DNA of 64,000 nucleotides from Plastoroseomonas hellenica (lineage in GTDB: Bacteria; Pseudomonadota; Alphaproteobacteria; Acetobacterales; Acetobacteraceae): NCBI RefSeq assembly GCF_018129085.1, contig NZ_JAAGBB010000008.1:1-64000 (forward strand). The letters are read 5' to 3'. The position numbers were made by a program, and so were the translations under genes. Positions 15,782 to 24,786 of this stretch are shown here, piece after piece. Each line of letters begins with the position of its first letter. Positions within the stretch are counted from its first letter, which is position 1. The notes beneath the pieces were generated by a model. It saw only the letters and a list, made by a program, of their open reading frames with translations, ran no database searches and was not told the DNA's origin.

Positions 15782-16543
15782 TTAGGCTTCACCCTCATCA
15801 GGGATGTGCAAGACGGTGCCGCACGCCTTGCAGTGCACCGCGTCAGATTCGTGGCGCCGTAGGCCGCAGGCCGGGCACTCGAAGCGCACCTTGGCGGGCC
15901 GGAAGATCGTTTGCGCGAGGCGGAGGAATAGCGTGACGCCGAAGATCATGATCGCCACCGAAAGCATCCGCCCAGCGGTCCCCGGCAGCGTGATGTCGCC
16001 GAAGCCCGTTGTGGTGAGCGCCGTGACGGTGAAGTAGAGCGCGTCGACATAGTGGCCGATGAGGGGGTTCGTCCGGTGCTGCGTCTCGTAGACGATTCCG
16101 CTCATAATGAAGACGAACACCACTAGGTTGGTCGCGGCGAGCCACACCTCCTCGTTCCTGCGGAAAGCGCGGAAATCCTCCCTTAGGCGGACCAGCGTCT
16201 TGTAGCCGTGGAGCACGCGAAGCGTCCGCAGCGCCCGCAGGAAACCCGCCCCCTCGCCGGTGACAGGTATCAGGAAGGATAGGATCGCGACCGCATCCGC
16301 GAGCGTCACTGGGTGGAGCAGATCGCGTCCGGGGGTGGGGCTCGCGGCGTGACGGGCGATGAATTCGGCAAGCAGTGCGACGCCGATCAGCGCGTCCGCG
16401 GCCTCCAGCACCGCGGACCGAGGGTGGAAGGAGGTGCCGACCACGAAAAGCAGCGTTCCGAGGTCGAAGGCCAGCAGGGCGTACCGGTACCGGCGTGCCC
16501 GTGGTGTATCGCCCTGATAGAGCTCCTGGAGCAGCACCTTCAT
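15782..16543 (-). CDS. Voltage-gated-type potassium channel with C-terminal zinc ribbon
   Basis: A 253-residue inner-membrane channel. Four hydrophobic helices and an S4-like helix with regular Arg/Lys (FLRALRTLRVLHGYKTLVRLRED, 101-123) precede the pore helix and selectivity filter TTTGFGDI (178-185), a GFGD variant of GYGD. After S6 the protein ends in a four-cysteine ribbon, C223-P-A-C226 and C238-K-A-C241, expected to bind zinc in the cytoplasm. The start is set at MKVLLQEL because GGGAGGGCGG precedes it; the longer frame to 16744 adds an Arg-rich, unlikely leader. It is a single-gene unit. Confidence 0.85.
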   Translation of the reverse strand: MKVLLQELYQGDTPRARRYRYALLAFDLGTLLFVVGTSFHPRSAVLEAADALIGVALLAEFIARHAASPTPGRDLLHPVTLADAVAILSFLIPVTGEGAGFLRALRTLRVLHGYKTLVRLREDFRAFRRNEEVWLAATNLVVFVFIMSGIVYETQHRTNPLIGHYVDALYFTVTALTTTGFGDITLPGTAGRMLSVAIMIFGVTLFLRLAQTIFRPAKVRFECPACGLRRHESDAVHCKACGTVLHIPDEGEA

Positions 16544-16789
16544 CTCGTACCGCCCTCCCATCGCCGCCTCGGAGACGCCAACGGTCCGGGGCCGCGCGTA
16601 GGAACTGTAGGACGCGCCACTGGTTGCGCACAGCCAGCGGCGGCGGCCCTCCCGGGCGCCTCCGCGCGCACCACGCGATGTGGCTAATTGCGCGGACGCT
16701 GGAACTCGCCACCACCTGAGGCACCGAGGGCCAGGACAGCTCACCGTGCGTGTGGCCTTGGCGCGCCTTGCGATGCCGCACCGACGGGC

Positions 16790-17300
16790 GCGACCTGCAC
16801 CCGCGTGTCATCAATCGGGAAATGGAGAGCGGCGGCGACGAACCCGGCGATGGCTGTGGCTACCCAGGCTGCCCTGTAGGAGTCGGTGATGATGTCGATG
16901 ACGAGCCCGCCCGACCAGGTGCCCAGGAAGCAACCGATCTGTGGCTGAGGAAGCATAGGCCGAAGAGCGTGCCGAGATGCCGCGTGCCGAACACCTTCGC
17001 CACCAGCCCACTCGTCAACGGCACCGTCCCCAGTCACATCGGCCCCTGCGAGGAGCACCGGTTCCGAATTCGGGGCCAGGAAGAAGGCGAGGATGACGAG
17101 GCCGCGCAGCAGGTAGATCCACCCTAGGACATTCTGCTGGGGGAAGCGCACGCCCAGCCAGCCGCAGGCCCAACTGCCGATCATGTTGACCAGCCCGATC
17201 ACAGCCAGGGCCATCGCGCCCGCGCTGGCGGTCATGCCACAGAGACTCAGGTAGGCTGGCAGGTGGGTGCTGATGAAGGCGAGCTGAAAGGCTTTCTGGT
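16790..17300 (-). pseudogene. Major facilitator transporter, broken 3' part
   Basis: Reading right to left, AFQLAFISTHLPAYLSLCGM and IGLVNMIGSWACGWLGVRF, then LGWIYLLRGLVILAFFL, are clear MFS transmembrane segments 7-9 of the oxalate/monocarboxylate type. A segment follows where hydrophobic sequence is lost (ADVTGDGAVDEWAGGEG), and then the frame returns to GCFLGTWSGGLVIDI and VATAIAGFVAAALHFPIDD. The N-terminal half is missing. Out-of-frame helix sequence in the gap suggests small insertions or deletions. This is a decayed transporter without a usable start. Confidence 0.7.
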
Positions 17301-18000
17301 GCAGCGCTCGCAGAGCGCGGGGACTCGCGGCCGATCCCCTGAGTACGAAGCCCATCCTCAGGTTCTGATGAACGCTCTGCGCCGCAGACTGTGGTCGGTC
17401 CTCCGCTGACACTGGAAAGCTTCCGGCCGATCGGAGGGGCAGAAGTTCCACGTGGGGGGCGGCCGTGGCGCAGCCGCCCAGCCTTGGCGAACCCTGCGGG
17501 CATCGTGCCGCCGGACCTGGCGAGCCGCTACGCGGACGCAAGGCGCGTCCAACAGCATTACCTTGCTAGCATCGAGGCGACGCCCCTGACGGGGCCGTGC
17601 GGTCCTCCGTGAGCGGGGAGGGCTGTTGAGCCTGCCGGTGCATGACTCCCTGATCGTGCCGGGAGCAGGGGCGGCGGTCGCGGCGGCGGTCTCATCGTGG
17701 AGAGCGTCGAGCGGAGCGCGGGGTTCACGCCGTGGGTGAACACCTAGGGGGGCTGGTCCATGGGCTGGCTAAAAGGTCTGCTGATCGGGGCGCTGAAAAG
17801 CCCCACGGAGAACCTCTGGCGGGTGCCTCTCCGGATACCAGGGACTGGACCACTGCCCGTAGCGAGCTCGGGCTTCGGCATGAGTGCCCCCGCCGATTAT
17901 TTCTCGCCATCCCATGCATGCTCCTATTGAGCGAGTTTCGACTTCGCATCGCCTCCAGGGTTCTCCCAAGCGCATGCTTCCGGATCAAGCCTCAGTTGCC
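17301..18000. other. No recognisable gene
   Basis: About 700 bases between the MFS remains and the next gene. Frames in both directions are short or Arg/Pro-rich. I see no RNA gene, repeat or terminator. Confidence 0.45.
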
Positions 18001-19020
18001 TCAGTGGGACCGATCGAGGATCAGTGGAGCCGAAGGCTTGCCAAGGTGGTCCGCGAGTGCGGCTGGCAGCCTCGAGAGCTCGGCCCTGTGAGCGGGAAAA
18101 TTCGCAGCGTCCGCAGCAGGGCGCACGGCATAACCCGCAGCGACGAGGCGGTGTCGCAACTCCGCGTAGTCGAACGGTTGGGCTTGCGCAGCCTTGGGGA
18201 TCTGCAGGAGGTCGATCAGCGCCTCTGCCATCCGCGTGCCGTCCTGGCGCAGCAGTGCTGCCCGCCCGCGAAGCTCCGGGATTTCAAGACAGTGTTCGAC
18301 GATAAGGGCGAGATCAAGAAGGGCTCCGAGCGTGGCTGGCCATCCGGCCCCTGTGCCCACGGACCGGAAATAGACGAGGGACGGGTGCGTCGTATGGCTC
18401 TGCTGGACCTGGGCGCACCAATCCCGGCCATCCTTCATCACATCGGCCAATTCGGCGCCGCTTCCGATCGCAGCGTGCCGCTCAAGCAGCGCTAGGGCCG
18501 ATGGCGGATCCCCGGCCGAGCTGCACATCTTGAGGATAGCGGCGTCCCGTCCGGCGATGCTGCTCTGCACCTCCAGTAGGTATGTCACCGCCATGGTCAT
18601 GACTGCCAAGCCGCAGAAGCCTGCTGCGACCACGACCCATCGCGCGACGCCGAGCGCGTCCGTCTCACTCAGGCCGATGGTAACGAGCGCGCTCCCGGCC
18701 AAAAAAACTGCCTGCGAGAAGCTCGGCAGCGGGGGTTGGAATGAATCGCTAAGCGCATGAGCCATCATTCCGAACGCGAGCGTTAGAAGCACCATCCAGA
18801 CGACGAAGGACAGCACGAGCATCAAAGGGCCGAAGCTCGCGGAAACGCCATTCCTGGCACGGATGCGCTTCCAAACCGGCAGCAGCAGGAACACGGAGCG
18901 CTGCGCCACGCGGAGAGAGGTGCGGCTTCCGCCGGGCACGACGACCGTGTCGAAGACGTCGCGTAGCGTGGCTACGGCAAGCGCCATTCCTCCGAGAAGC
19001 TCAAGGGTGCCCATAAGCAT
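18001..19020 (-). CDS. Membrane protein of the two-pore potassium-channel type
   Basis: A 339-residue protein with an N-terminal helix (ELLGGMALAVATLRDVFDTVVV), a second around GPLMLVLSFVVWMVLLTLAFGMM, a pore-like loop SQAVFLAGSALVTIGLSETDA and another helix (VVVAAGFCGLAVMTMAVTYLLEVQ), then about 170 cytoplasmic residues. The helix-loop-helix plan is that of Ion_trans_2 channels, but the filter reads TIGLSE instead of TVGYGD, so potassium selectivity is doubtful. The cytoplasmic part is helical and of unknown role. Proteins of this design are often annotated as potassium channel family without proof. It starts MLMGTLELL; an ATG at the third codon is equally possible. Confidence 0.75.
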   Translation of the reverse strand: MLMGTLELLGGMALAVATLRDVFDTVVVPGGSRTSLRVAQRSVFLLLPVWKRIRARNGVSASFGPLMLVLSFVVWMVLLTLAFGMMAHALSDSFQPPLPSFSQAVFLAGSALVTIGLSETDALGVARWVVVAAGFCGLAVMTMAVTYLLEVQSSIAGRDAAILKMCSSAGDPPSALALLERHAAIGSGAELADVMKDGRDWCAQVQQSHTTHPSLVYFRSVGTGAGWPATLGALLDLALIVEHCLEIPELRGRAALLRQDGTRMAEALIDLLQIPKAAQAQPFDYAELRHRLVAAGYAVRPAADAANFPAHRAELSRLPAALADHLGKPSAPLILDRSH

Positions 19021-19241
19021 GACTTGAGAACGTCGGAATGCGGTGTCAGTTCATACTGCAACGCCTCACGGCTTTCACCTCCTCCGCGAGAAGCCGCCGG
19101 GTGGGCAGCCCGGCCGGGCCGAGGTGATCCCTACCACCGATCTCGCCGAACATCTGCGCGCAGCTCCGCCGGGACCGGCGCTCCCCATGAGCCAGGCGAC
19201 CATTCGGCGGCTGCGCGTGGCGCTTGGCCTTCCAACGCCGC

Positions 19242-19379
19242 GGCCTTCCGACAAAGGAGATCGGGCGACGGCTGGGCACCACCAAGGACGCCGTGATCGG
19301 CCAGCCGCACCGTCTGGGCCTGCCGCCGCGCGAATCCCCCATCCGAGGCGGCCCTCGCGGGCCGCGGCTGCCCCGCTGA
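19242..19379 (+). pseudogene. GcrA-like regulator fragment
   Basis: One reading frame gives LPTKEIGRRLGTTKDAVIGQ and then PHRLGLPPRESPIR, close to the helix-turn-helix and following linker of GcrA (family pattern: EIA-LG-TRNAVIGK-HRLGL...PSPI). GcrA is an alphaproteobacterial sigma70 co-regulator of methylated promoters. Upstream this frame has a stop at 19188-19190 and no proper W-T-E-E start region, so only a scrap of the DNA-binding domain remains. The rest of 19021-19473 shows no intact gene. Confidence 0.5.
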
Positions 19380-19473
19380 TCGGCTTTGCGGCTGGCCTGC
19401 GGTGCGGCACCATGCGCCGCGTAGGGAGGGCAGGCATGACTGATGAAGCCCGTGTGCCGGACCCGCCCAGGCT

Positions 19474-19860
19474 ATGAGGCGCCTGCTCGTTTTCGGCTTC
19501 CTCGGGCCGCTTCTGGGCTACCTGACGCTCCTGACTATTGTTCAGCCGCTCGTCAACTGGATGAGCGGCGGCCAAGGCGATTACGGCGCGAACCCGATGG
19601 CGGAGATCCCTTTGGCATATGTGGTTGGCGTCATTCCGGCGCTCGCAGCCGCCGTGGCTGACCGCTGGATTGCCCTTCGAGGGATCCCCTGGCGGCCAGC
19701 TTGGGCCGGAGTATGTGCATTCGGGACAACGCTGGTTCCCGTTGTTGTTCTCGCGCCAGAGGCGCTCCTGGATGATCCCGCGATAGCTGTTCTGGGTGTC
19801 ATCGGCGCCGTGCCTGGCAGCATATGCTCCGTCCTATCGGGCGGTCCGACGCGGTGCTGA
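19474..19860 (+). CDS. Small integral membrane protein, unknown function
   Basis: A 128-residue protein with four predicted membrane segments: LLVFGFLGPLLGYLTLLTIV, IPLAYVVGVIPALAAAVA, WAGVCAFGTTLVPVVVLAP and IAVLGVIGAVPGSICSVL. It starts MRR, giving a positive-inside N-terminus. I do not recognise the family. The preceding DNA is degenerate and the following DNA is a hydrolase scrap, so it stands alone in a decayed area; it may itself be a relic, but the regular hydrophobic pattern supports a real gene. Confidence 0.6.
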   Translation: MRRLLVFGFLGPLLGYLTLLTIVQPLVNWMSGGQGDYGANPMAEIPLAYVVGVIPALAAAVADRWIALRGIPWRPAWAGVCAFGTTLVPVVVLAPEALLDDPAIAVLGVIGAVPGSICSVLSGGPTRC

Positions 19861-19983
19861 GGCAATCGGAGGTCTCATGTGCATCTGTATTCCGAGATCT
19901 CGAACGTTGAGGGCATTCGGCTGCGGAACCTTCATAGAGCCACCGTGTCGGCGGAAAGTCACCGATGGCGCTGGTGACCAAGC

Positions 19984-20172
19984 ATGCAGAACGCATTGCT
20001 CACGGTCAGGTACTTTTGGAGGGTCGCCGCGCGCCTCGGCAACTATCCGGAACTCGGTCGGCGGGCCGCGGCGGCGATCCCGAACGCGACGCTGGTCGAG
20101 TCCCCCGAGCTCGGCCACTCACCTCAGGTCGAGGCACCCGAGCAATTCGACGAGGCCCTGCTTCGCGAATAG
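19984..20172 (+). pseudogene. Alpha/beta hydrolase, C-terminal remnant
   Basis: From about 20030 the frame reads RLGNYPELGRRAAAAIPNAT, then LVESPELGHSPQVEAPEQFDEALL, the standard end of an alpha/beta hydrolase including the catalytic His (in LGHSPQ). The nucleophile elbow and N-terminal three quarters are absent; what precedes (19861-19983) is unrelated. It is a short 3' remnant. Confidence 0.65.
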
Positions 20173-20221
20173 CGTCGCGCCAGTGAGACTGCTCGCGACA
20201 CCCTGGTCGCCAACCCCACTG

Positions 20222-22336
20222 CTAGCGGACGGGGTGCCCTGGATGCAGGACGGCTTCGGCGGCCAGCCGCGATTGGAACGTGTGGATCCACGCAATGGCT
20301 TCGCGCGGCGGCATCGGTCGGGCGAAGTGGTATCCCTGCATCGCCTGGTAACCCAGCTCCTTGAGCGTCTCCAGTTCCTCGGCGGTTTCGACGCCCTCCG
20401 CCAGCGCCTCGAACCCCATGACGCTGCCCAGGTTGAGCACGGCCCGGAGCAGGATTTGCGCACTCTTCGAATCCGAGATGCCGGAGACGAAGCTCCTATC
20501 GACCTTCACTCTGTCGACACGCAGCGTCTGGAGCGAGCCAAGGGAAGAGTAGCCAACGCCGAAGTCGTCGATGGTGATGTGGACCCCGGCGGCCGAAAGC
20601 GCCGACAGCCTCTCTCTCACGCCGGGACGGTTGGCCGTCGCCTCCTCGGTGATTTCGATCTCAAGGTTGCTCGGTGGGATGTCGAGGCGGCGCAGCTTCG
20701 CGAGCACCACCTCGTCAACGGGCACTTGCGCCAGTTCCCGAGGAGAAACATTCATGGCGATCCGAAGGTCCGCAAGCCCAAGCACCCGTAGCGTCTGAAT
20801 CATCCCGCAGGCGTCCTTGAGGACGAAGCGCATCAGGGGCTCGGAAAGACCTGTCAACGCGGCCAGGTTCACCAGCTCCGCGGGCGGGATCCAGCCGTGG
20901 CGCGGGTGCTTCCAGCGCAGCAGCGCCTCAAAACCGCGGAGCGTTCTTCCGCCGTTGGACACAATCGGCTGGTACCAGACCTCGAGGGCGTCATGCCCGA
21001 GCGCCCGCGCGAGATCGCGCTCGACGTCTCGCCGCATCTCCAACGCCGACCTTAGATCGTCATCGAAGATGACATACCGGTTCCGGCCCTTGTTCTTCGC
21101 GGCATACAGGGCCGCGTCGGCCCTGACCAACATCTCGCTGATGTCGAGGCCGGAGGCCACACATATCCCCACGCTGGTGCCGACCCTCACTGCCTCGAAG
21201 GCGGTGAAAGGAATCGCGATCGTCGCGATGAGTTCGGACGCGAGCGAAGACGGGGGCCCCATGTCGCCTGAGCATCCGTAGAAGATGGCGAATTCGTCGC
21301 CGCCGAGCCGCCCGACGACGATGTCATCATTCAGGCAACTCCGCAGCCGCCGGGCAACTTCGGCAAGCACGCTGTCACCGGCGGTATGACCGAGCGCGTC
21401 GTTGACCGACTTAAAGCCATCGAGATCAAACAGCATCAGGCAGAACGGAGAGGCGCTGGAAATGCGGGCTCGTGCCTGCTCCAGGAAGCCGCTGCGGTTC
21501 AGGAGGCCGGTGAGGCCGTCGTGCACGGCGCGGTGGCCCATTTCCTGGGCGGATCTGTCTGCCCGCGCGCGCGCCACCTCGATCGAGCCTGCCATCGCGG
21601 TCGCTTCGTGCTTGAGGCGACTGGCATCCCGAACCATCGCCTCGCTCTCCTTTGCGGCGCGAACCAGCGCTACGAGGTAGAGCACGACGGTGGCGGCCAG
21701 GCAGGTGCGCTCGAAACCCCCAGCGTAGAAGAGGCATCCAGCCACGGAGAGCAGCGGCGGCGTGATGAAGCAGATGGGGATGGAGGCGTAGGCGAAGCCG
21801 TGGGTGACGGCACCCGCGGTGATGCCGCAGACCACGACCAGGTAGAAGATCGTCTCGGGCGCTGTGTAGCCATCGCACAGGAGGGGGATCAGGGCCCAGA
21901 CACCTCCCGAGACGAGCGCGAGGAGCCAGTGCAGCCGCAGATGCCCGCCGATGGACCGCGCGATGAGCCCCGACCTGCGCCTCGGCGGCTCCTCTCGGTA
22001 GCCCCCGGAGCCCGGAAGATCCGCCCTGCACAGGATGATCCTGGATGCGTTCACGATGGTCGAAAGGAGCAGCCAGGCCAGGCCGTCGGCCACATGCCCG
22101 GAATGGACGGCGACGAGCGTGATCGTGAACCCCAGGATCATGTTCACGGGAATTGAGATCAGTACAGTCCTGCGAATTGCAGAAAGCTGGTCCCTTCTGA
22201 CGTCCGTGCTGTGGTCCGGCGCGCTCACCGCAGCTTCGTGAGGCAAGCGTGCCGAGTTCGAAACAAGCATTTGACTTTCGCCCGCATTAGCGATGTGGCC
22301 ATCGGCCCGGGGAAAGTACGCCGCTGGAGTTAGCAT
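20222..22336 (-). CDS. Membrane-anchored GGDEF-EAL protein (cyclic-di-GMP turnover)
   Basis: A 704-residue protein. Five to six N-terminal membrane helices (about 55-225; for example VLISIPVNMILGFTITLVAV and PICFITPPLLSVAGCLFYAGG) form a MASE-like sensor. A coiled linker leads to a GGDEF domain (DGLTGLLNRSGFLEQA, RLGGDEF at about 342-348) and an EAL domain (EALLRWKHP near 470, EITEE, DDFGVGYSSL, VKVDRSF, EGVET). Both catalytic motifs are intact, so it may make and break cyclic-di-GMP. A later start, MLVSNSARLP (22270), is possible. It is divergent from the diguanylate cyclase gene at 22375, with only 38 bases between. Confidence 0.92.
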   Translation of the reverse strand: MLTPAAYFPRADGHIANAGESQMLVSNSARLPHEAAVSAPDHSTDVRRDQLSAIRRTVLISIPVNMILGFTITLVAVHSGHVADGLAWLLLSTIVNASRIILCRADLPGSGGYREEPPRRRSGLIARSIGGHLRLHWLLALVSGGVWALIPLLCDGYTAPETIFYLVVVCGITAGAVTHGFAYASIPICFITPPLLSVAGCLFYAGGFERTCLAATVVLYLVALVRAAKESEAMVRDASRLKHEATAMAGSIEVARARADRSAQEMGHRAVHDGLTGLLNRSGFLEQARARISSASPFCLMLFDLDGFKSVNDALGHTAGDSVLAEVARRLRSCLNDDIVVGRLGGDEFAIFYGCSGDMGPPSSLASELIATIAIPFTAFEAVRVGTSVGICVASGLDISEMLVRADAALYAAKNKGRNRYVIFDDDLRSALEMRRDVERDLARALGHDALEVWYQPIVSNGGRTLRGFEALLRWKHPRHGWIPPAELVNLAALTGLSEPLMRFVLKDACGMIQTLRVLGLADLRIAMNVSPRELAQVPVDEVVLAKLRRLDIPPSNLEIEITEEATANRPGVRERLSALSAAGVHITIDDFGVGYSSLGSLQTLRVDRVKVDRSFVSGISDSKSAQILLRAVLNLGSVMGFEALAEGVETAEELETLKELGYQAMQGYHFARPMPPREAIAWIHTFQSRLAAEAVLHPGHPVR

Positions 22337-22374
22337 CTCATTGACGCAGGTGCGCGGGAGTTAACACTTTTTCC

Positions 22375-24342
22375 GTGGAAACCCCTTCAGATCGCACCGT
22401 GAATCGATTCAGGCAGAGTGGGCGCGACCGGGTGGCCCTGATTGCGGATTGGATGCTGCGGCGAGTGGTGCCCCTCGGGGCACTGTTCGCGGCTGCGCTG
22501 CTCACAACCGTCGCGCTCGTGCTGCTCGACGCCCGAAGAGACGCCTGGGGCCAGGCCACCAACTCGACCTCGAACTTGGCCAGAGCCCTTGAGCGCGACC
22601 TCTCCGCAGAAATGCGGTCCATCGACCTGGCGCTCGTGGCCATCAAGGCGATTCTGAGGGACACGGAGCATGGGCGGATCAGCCCGGAGTTGCAGCGCAC
22701 CCTGATCCAGGAGCGGGTTCGCTCCACCCGATATCTCGAAAGCGTCGCTGTGCTCGACGCGAATGGCGATCAAATCTTCGACTCTCGCGGGGAGGTGCCG
22801 CATGGCGCTCCTAACCTCGCCGATCGCGACTACTTCACGGTCCACCGAGACCGGATGGATGTCGGCTTCTTTGTGAGCCGACCTTTCCGCAGCCGCCGCA
22901 GCAATATCTGGTCGCTGGGATTCAGCCGTCGCCTGGCCTACGCGGATGGCCGCTTCGCCGGTGTCGTCATGGGGGCCGTACGCCTCGACCAGCTGGAAGC
23001 CGCGGCTTTCACCGGGCTTCAGCTCGGACCCCAGGGCGCGCTGACCGTGTTCCGCCAGGACGGCGTCATCCTGGCGCGCAGCCCGAACGAGGAAGGCCAG
23101 CTTGGCCGTGACCTCAGCGCCTCTCCCGTGGTTCGTCAGGCGCTTACGGTACCGGCCGGGCAATATGTCACCGTCGCCGCGGTCGACGGCGTCCGACGGA
23201 TGTACGCGCACAGGCGCCTCCGGGACGCGCCGCTCATGATCAATGTCGCGATGGCCGTGGACGACATCTACGCGGCCTGGTGGAGGAAAGCGCTCGTCAT
23301 CGGCTCGATTGCGATCATCCTGGTCGCGATCGCCGTCGGGATGGCGCTGCTGCTGCAGCGGGCGCTGGCGCGGCGACGGCTGATGGAACTGGCGGCCCGC
23401 GAAAGCGAAGCGGGCTTCCGCCTGCTCTCTGAGAACTCCAACGACGTGGTGTCCCGCATGGATGCCACCGGTCGCCGTCTGTACTTGTCACCTGCTTCGG
23501 CGAGAATCTTCGGGCGACCTATCGAGGAGCTACTGGCGCGCTCGACCCTTGACGACGTGGTGCCCGAGGACGCTTCACTGGTGCGGGGAAACCTGCTGCG
23601 TCTGCAAGCTGGCCAGCGCGAGATCATAACGACCTATCGCATCACGCGGCCGGATGGTTCGATAGCCTGGCTGGAAGCGTCAGCGCGCGCGATCATTGAC
23701 GAAGAGAACGGTGCGGTCACTGGAATGGTCGCCGTTGTCCGGGACATCACAGAGCGGAAATCCGAGGAGGAGAAGCTCGCCTCGCTCGCTCGCACCGACG
23801 GGCTGACCGGCCTCGCGAACCGCCGCTGCTTCGACGAGACGCTGGCGAAGGAATGGCGTCGCGCAATGCGCGACCGGACGCCGTTGTCGCTGCTGCTGCT
23901 CGACATCGACCACTTTAAGCTTTTCAACGACGCGTTCGGGCACCCTGCCGGGGATGCCTGCCTGCGACACGTGGCCCACGAAGTCCAGGCGGCTGTCAGG
24001 CGTCCGGCGGATCTCGCGGTCCGCTACGGCGGCGAGGAGATCGTCCTGCTGCTGCCCAATACCGTAGGCTTGGGCGCGGCCATGGTTGCGGAGCAGGTGC
24101 GTGCGGCCATCGAGAGCCTCGGAATCACGCATGCAGGAAGCGGCGGCATCGACCACGTGACGGTCAGCGTCGGCGTTGCGACGGCTATCCCGTCCGCGGA
24201 TGCGGAGCCGGAGTCTTTGCTGGCCGCCGCCGATGCGGCGCTCTACCGGGCAAAGCGCACAGGTCGGAACCGGGTCGCGGTGACGTCTGAGCCGATCAGT
24301 CGGGCCGTTGCCGCTGGATGGGCGCCGCTCGCCGACGCCTAA
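22375..24342 (+). CDS. Sensor diguanylate cyclase (dCache-PAS-GGDEF)
   Basis: A 655-residue protein from GTG 22375. A first membrane helix (VVPLGALFAAALLTTVALVLL), a periplasmic dCache-like sensor of about 250 residues (DRDYFTVHRDRMDVGFFVSRPF) and a second helix (ALVIGSIAIILVAIAVGMALLL) are followed by a PAS domain (LLSENSNDVVSRMDATGRRLYLS...VVRDITERK) and a GGDEF domain (DGLTGLANRRCFDETL; RYGGEEI at 550-556, an active GGEEF-type site). It makes cyclic-di-GMP in response to an unknown periplasmic ligand. The divergent GGDEF-EAL partner suggests shared control and opposing action. Confidence 0.92.
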   Translation: METPSDRTVNRFRQSGRDRVALIADWMLRRVVPLGALFAAALLTTVALVLLDARRDAWGQATNSTSNLARALERDLSAEMRSIDLALVAIKAILRDTEHGRISPELQRTLIQERVRSTRYLESVAVLDANGDQIFDSRGEVPHGAPNLADRDYFTVHRDRMDVGFFVSRPFRSRRSNIWSLGFSRRLAYADGRFAGVVMGAVRLDQLEAAAFTGLQLGPQGALTVFRQDGVILARSPNEEGQLGRDLSASPVVRQALTVPAGQYVTVAAVDGVRRMYAHRRLRDAPLMINVAMAVDDIYAAWWRKALVIGSIAIILVAIAVGMALLLQRALARRRLMELAARESEAGFRLLSENSNDVVSRMDATGRRLYLSPASARIFGRPIEELLARSTLDDVVPEDASLVRGNLLRLQAGQREIITTYRITRPDGSIAWLEASARAIIDEENGAVTGMVAVVRDITERKSEEEKLASLARTDGLTGLANRRCFDETLAKEWRRAMRDRTPLSLLLLDIDHFKLFNDAFGHPAGDACLRHVAHEVQAAVRRPADLAVRYGGEEIVLLLPNTVGLGAAMVAEQVRAAIESLGITHAGSGGIDHVTVSVGVATAIPSADAEPESLLAAADAALYRAKRTGRNRVAVTSEPISRAVAAGWAPLADA

Positions 24343-24365
24343 CATCTGCGGAAGTAGGATTGGAC

Positions 24366-24743
24366 AAGGTCTCCGCCTTCTCCACCCCGCTTTGCATCGC
24401 CCATGTGCCGTTCACTGCGACGGCCGATGATGCAACCGGATCCGTCCTGGTCGCCTGCTCAAATCTTCTCCGGTGGCTACGCGATCGCGCTCGGGCCAGG
24501 CCATGGATCCATCCCGACACGGCGCATGGCCAGCGGCGACGCCATATTTCAGTACCAGGTCTACGCAACGGCTGCGCGCACCACGGTCTGGGGCGATGGC
24601 ACGGGCGGCAGCATGATCGTGTCCGGAGGCGGCTCCTTCACCTGCAATCAGGCCTACAGCGTCTACGGGCGCGGGTCTTCGCGCGGCAGCACGCGGACCC
24701 CGGCACCTACGTCGACACGATCACCGTGACCGTGACGTTCTGA
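24366..24743 (+). pseudogene. Spore coat U (SCPU) domain protein, frameshifted fragment
   Basis: Three frames in order give the SCPU pattern: FTATADDATGSVLVACSN; then SGGYAIALGPGHGSIPTRRM, FQYQVYATAARTTVWGDGTG and AYSVYGRG; then back to the first frame for DPGTYVDTITVTVTF and stop. SCPU proteins are secreted subunits of chaperone-usher pili or adhesins (CsuA/B type). Two compensating frameshifts, a missing signal peptide and no usher or chaperone neighbours show it is inactive. Confidence 0.75.
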
Positions 24744-24786
24744 GTGCACGCGCAACTCGGTCGCGGCGGCTCAGCATCCGGAGACC

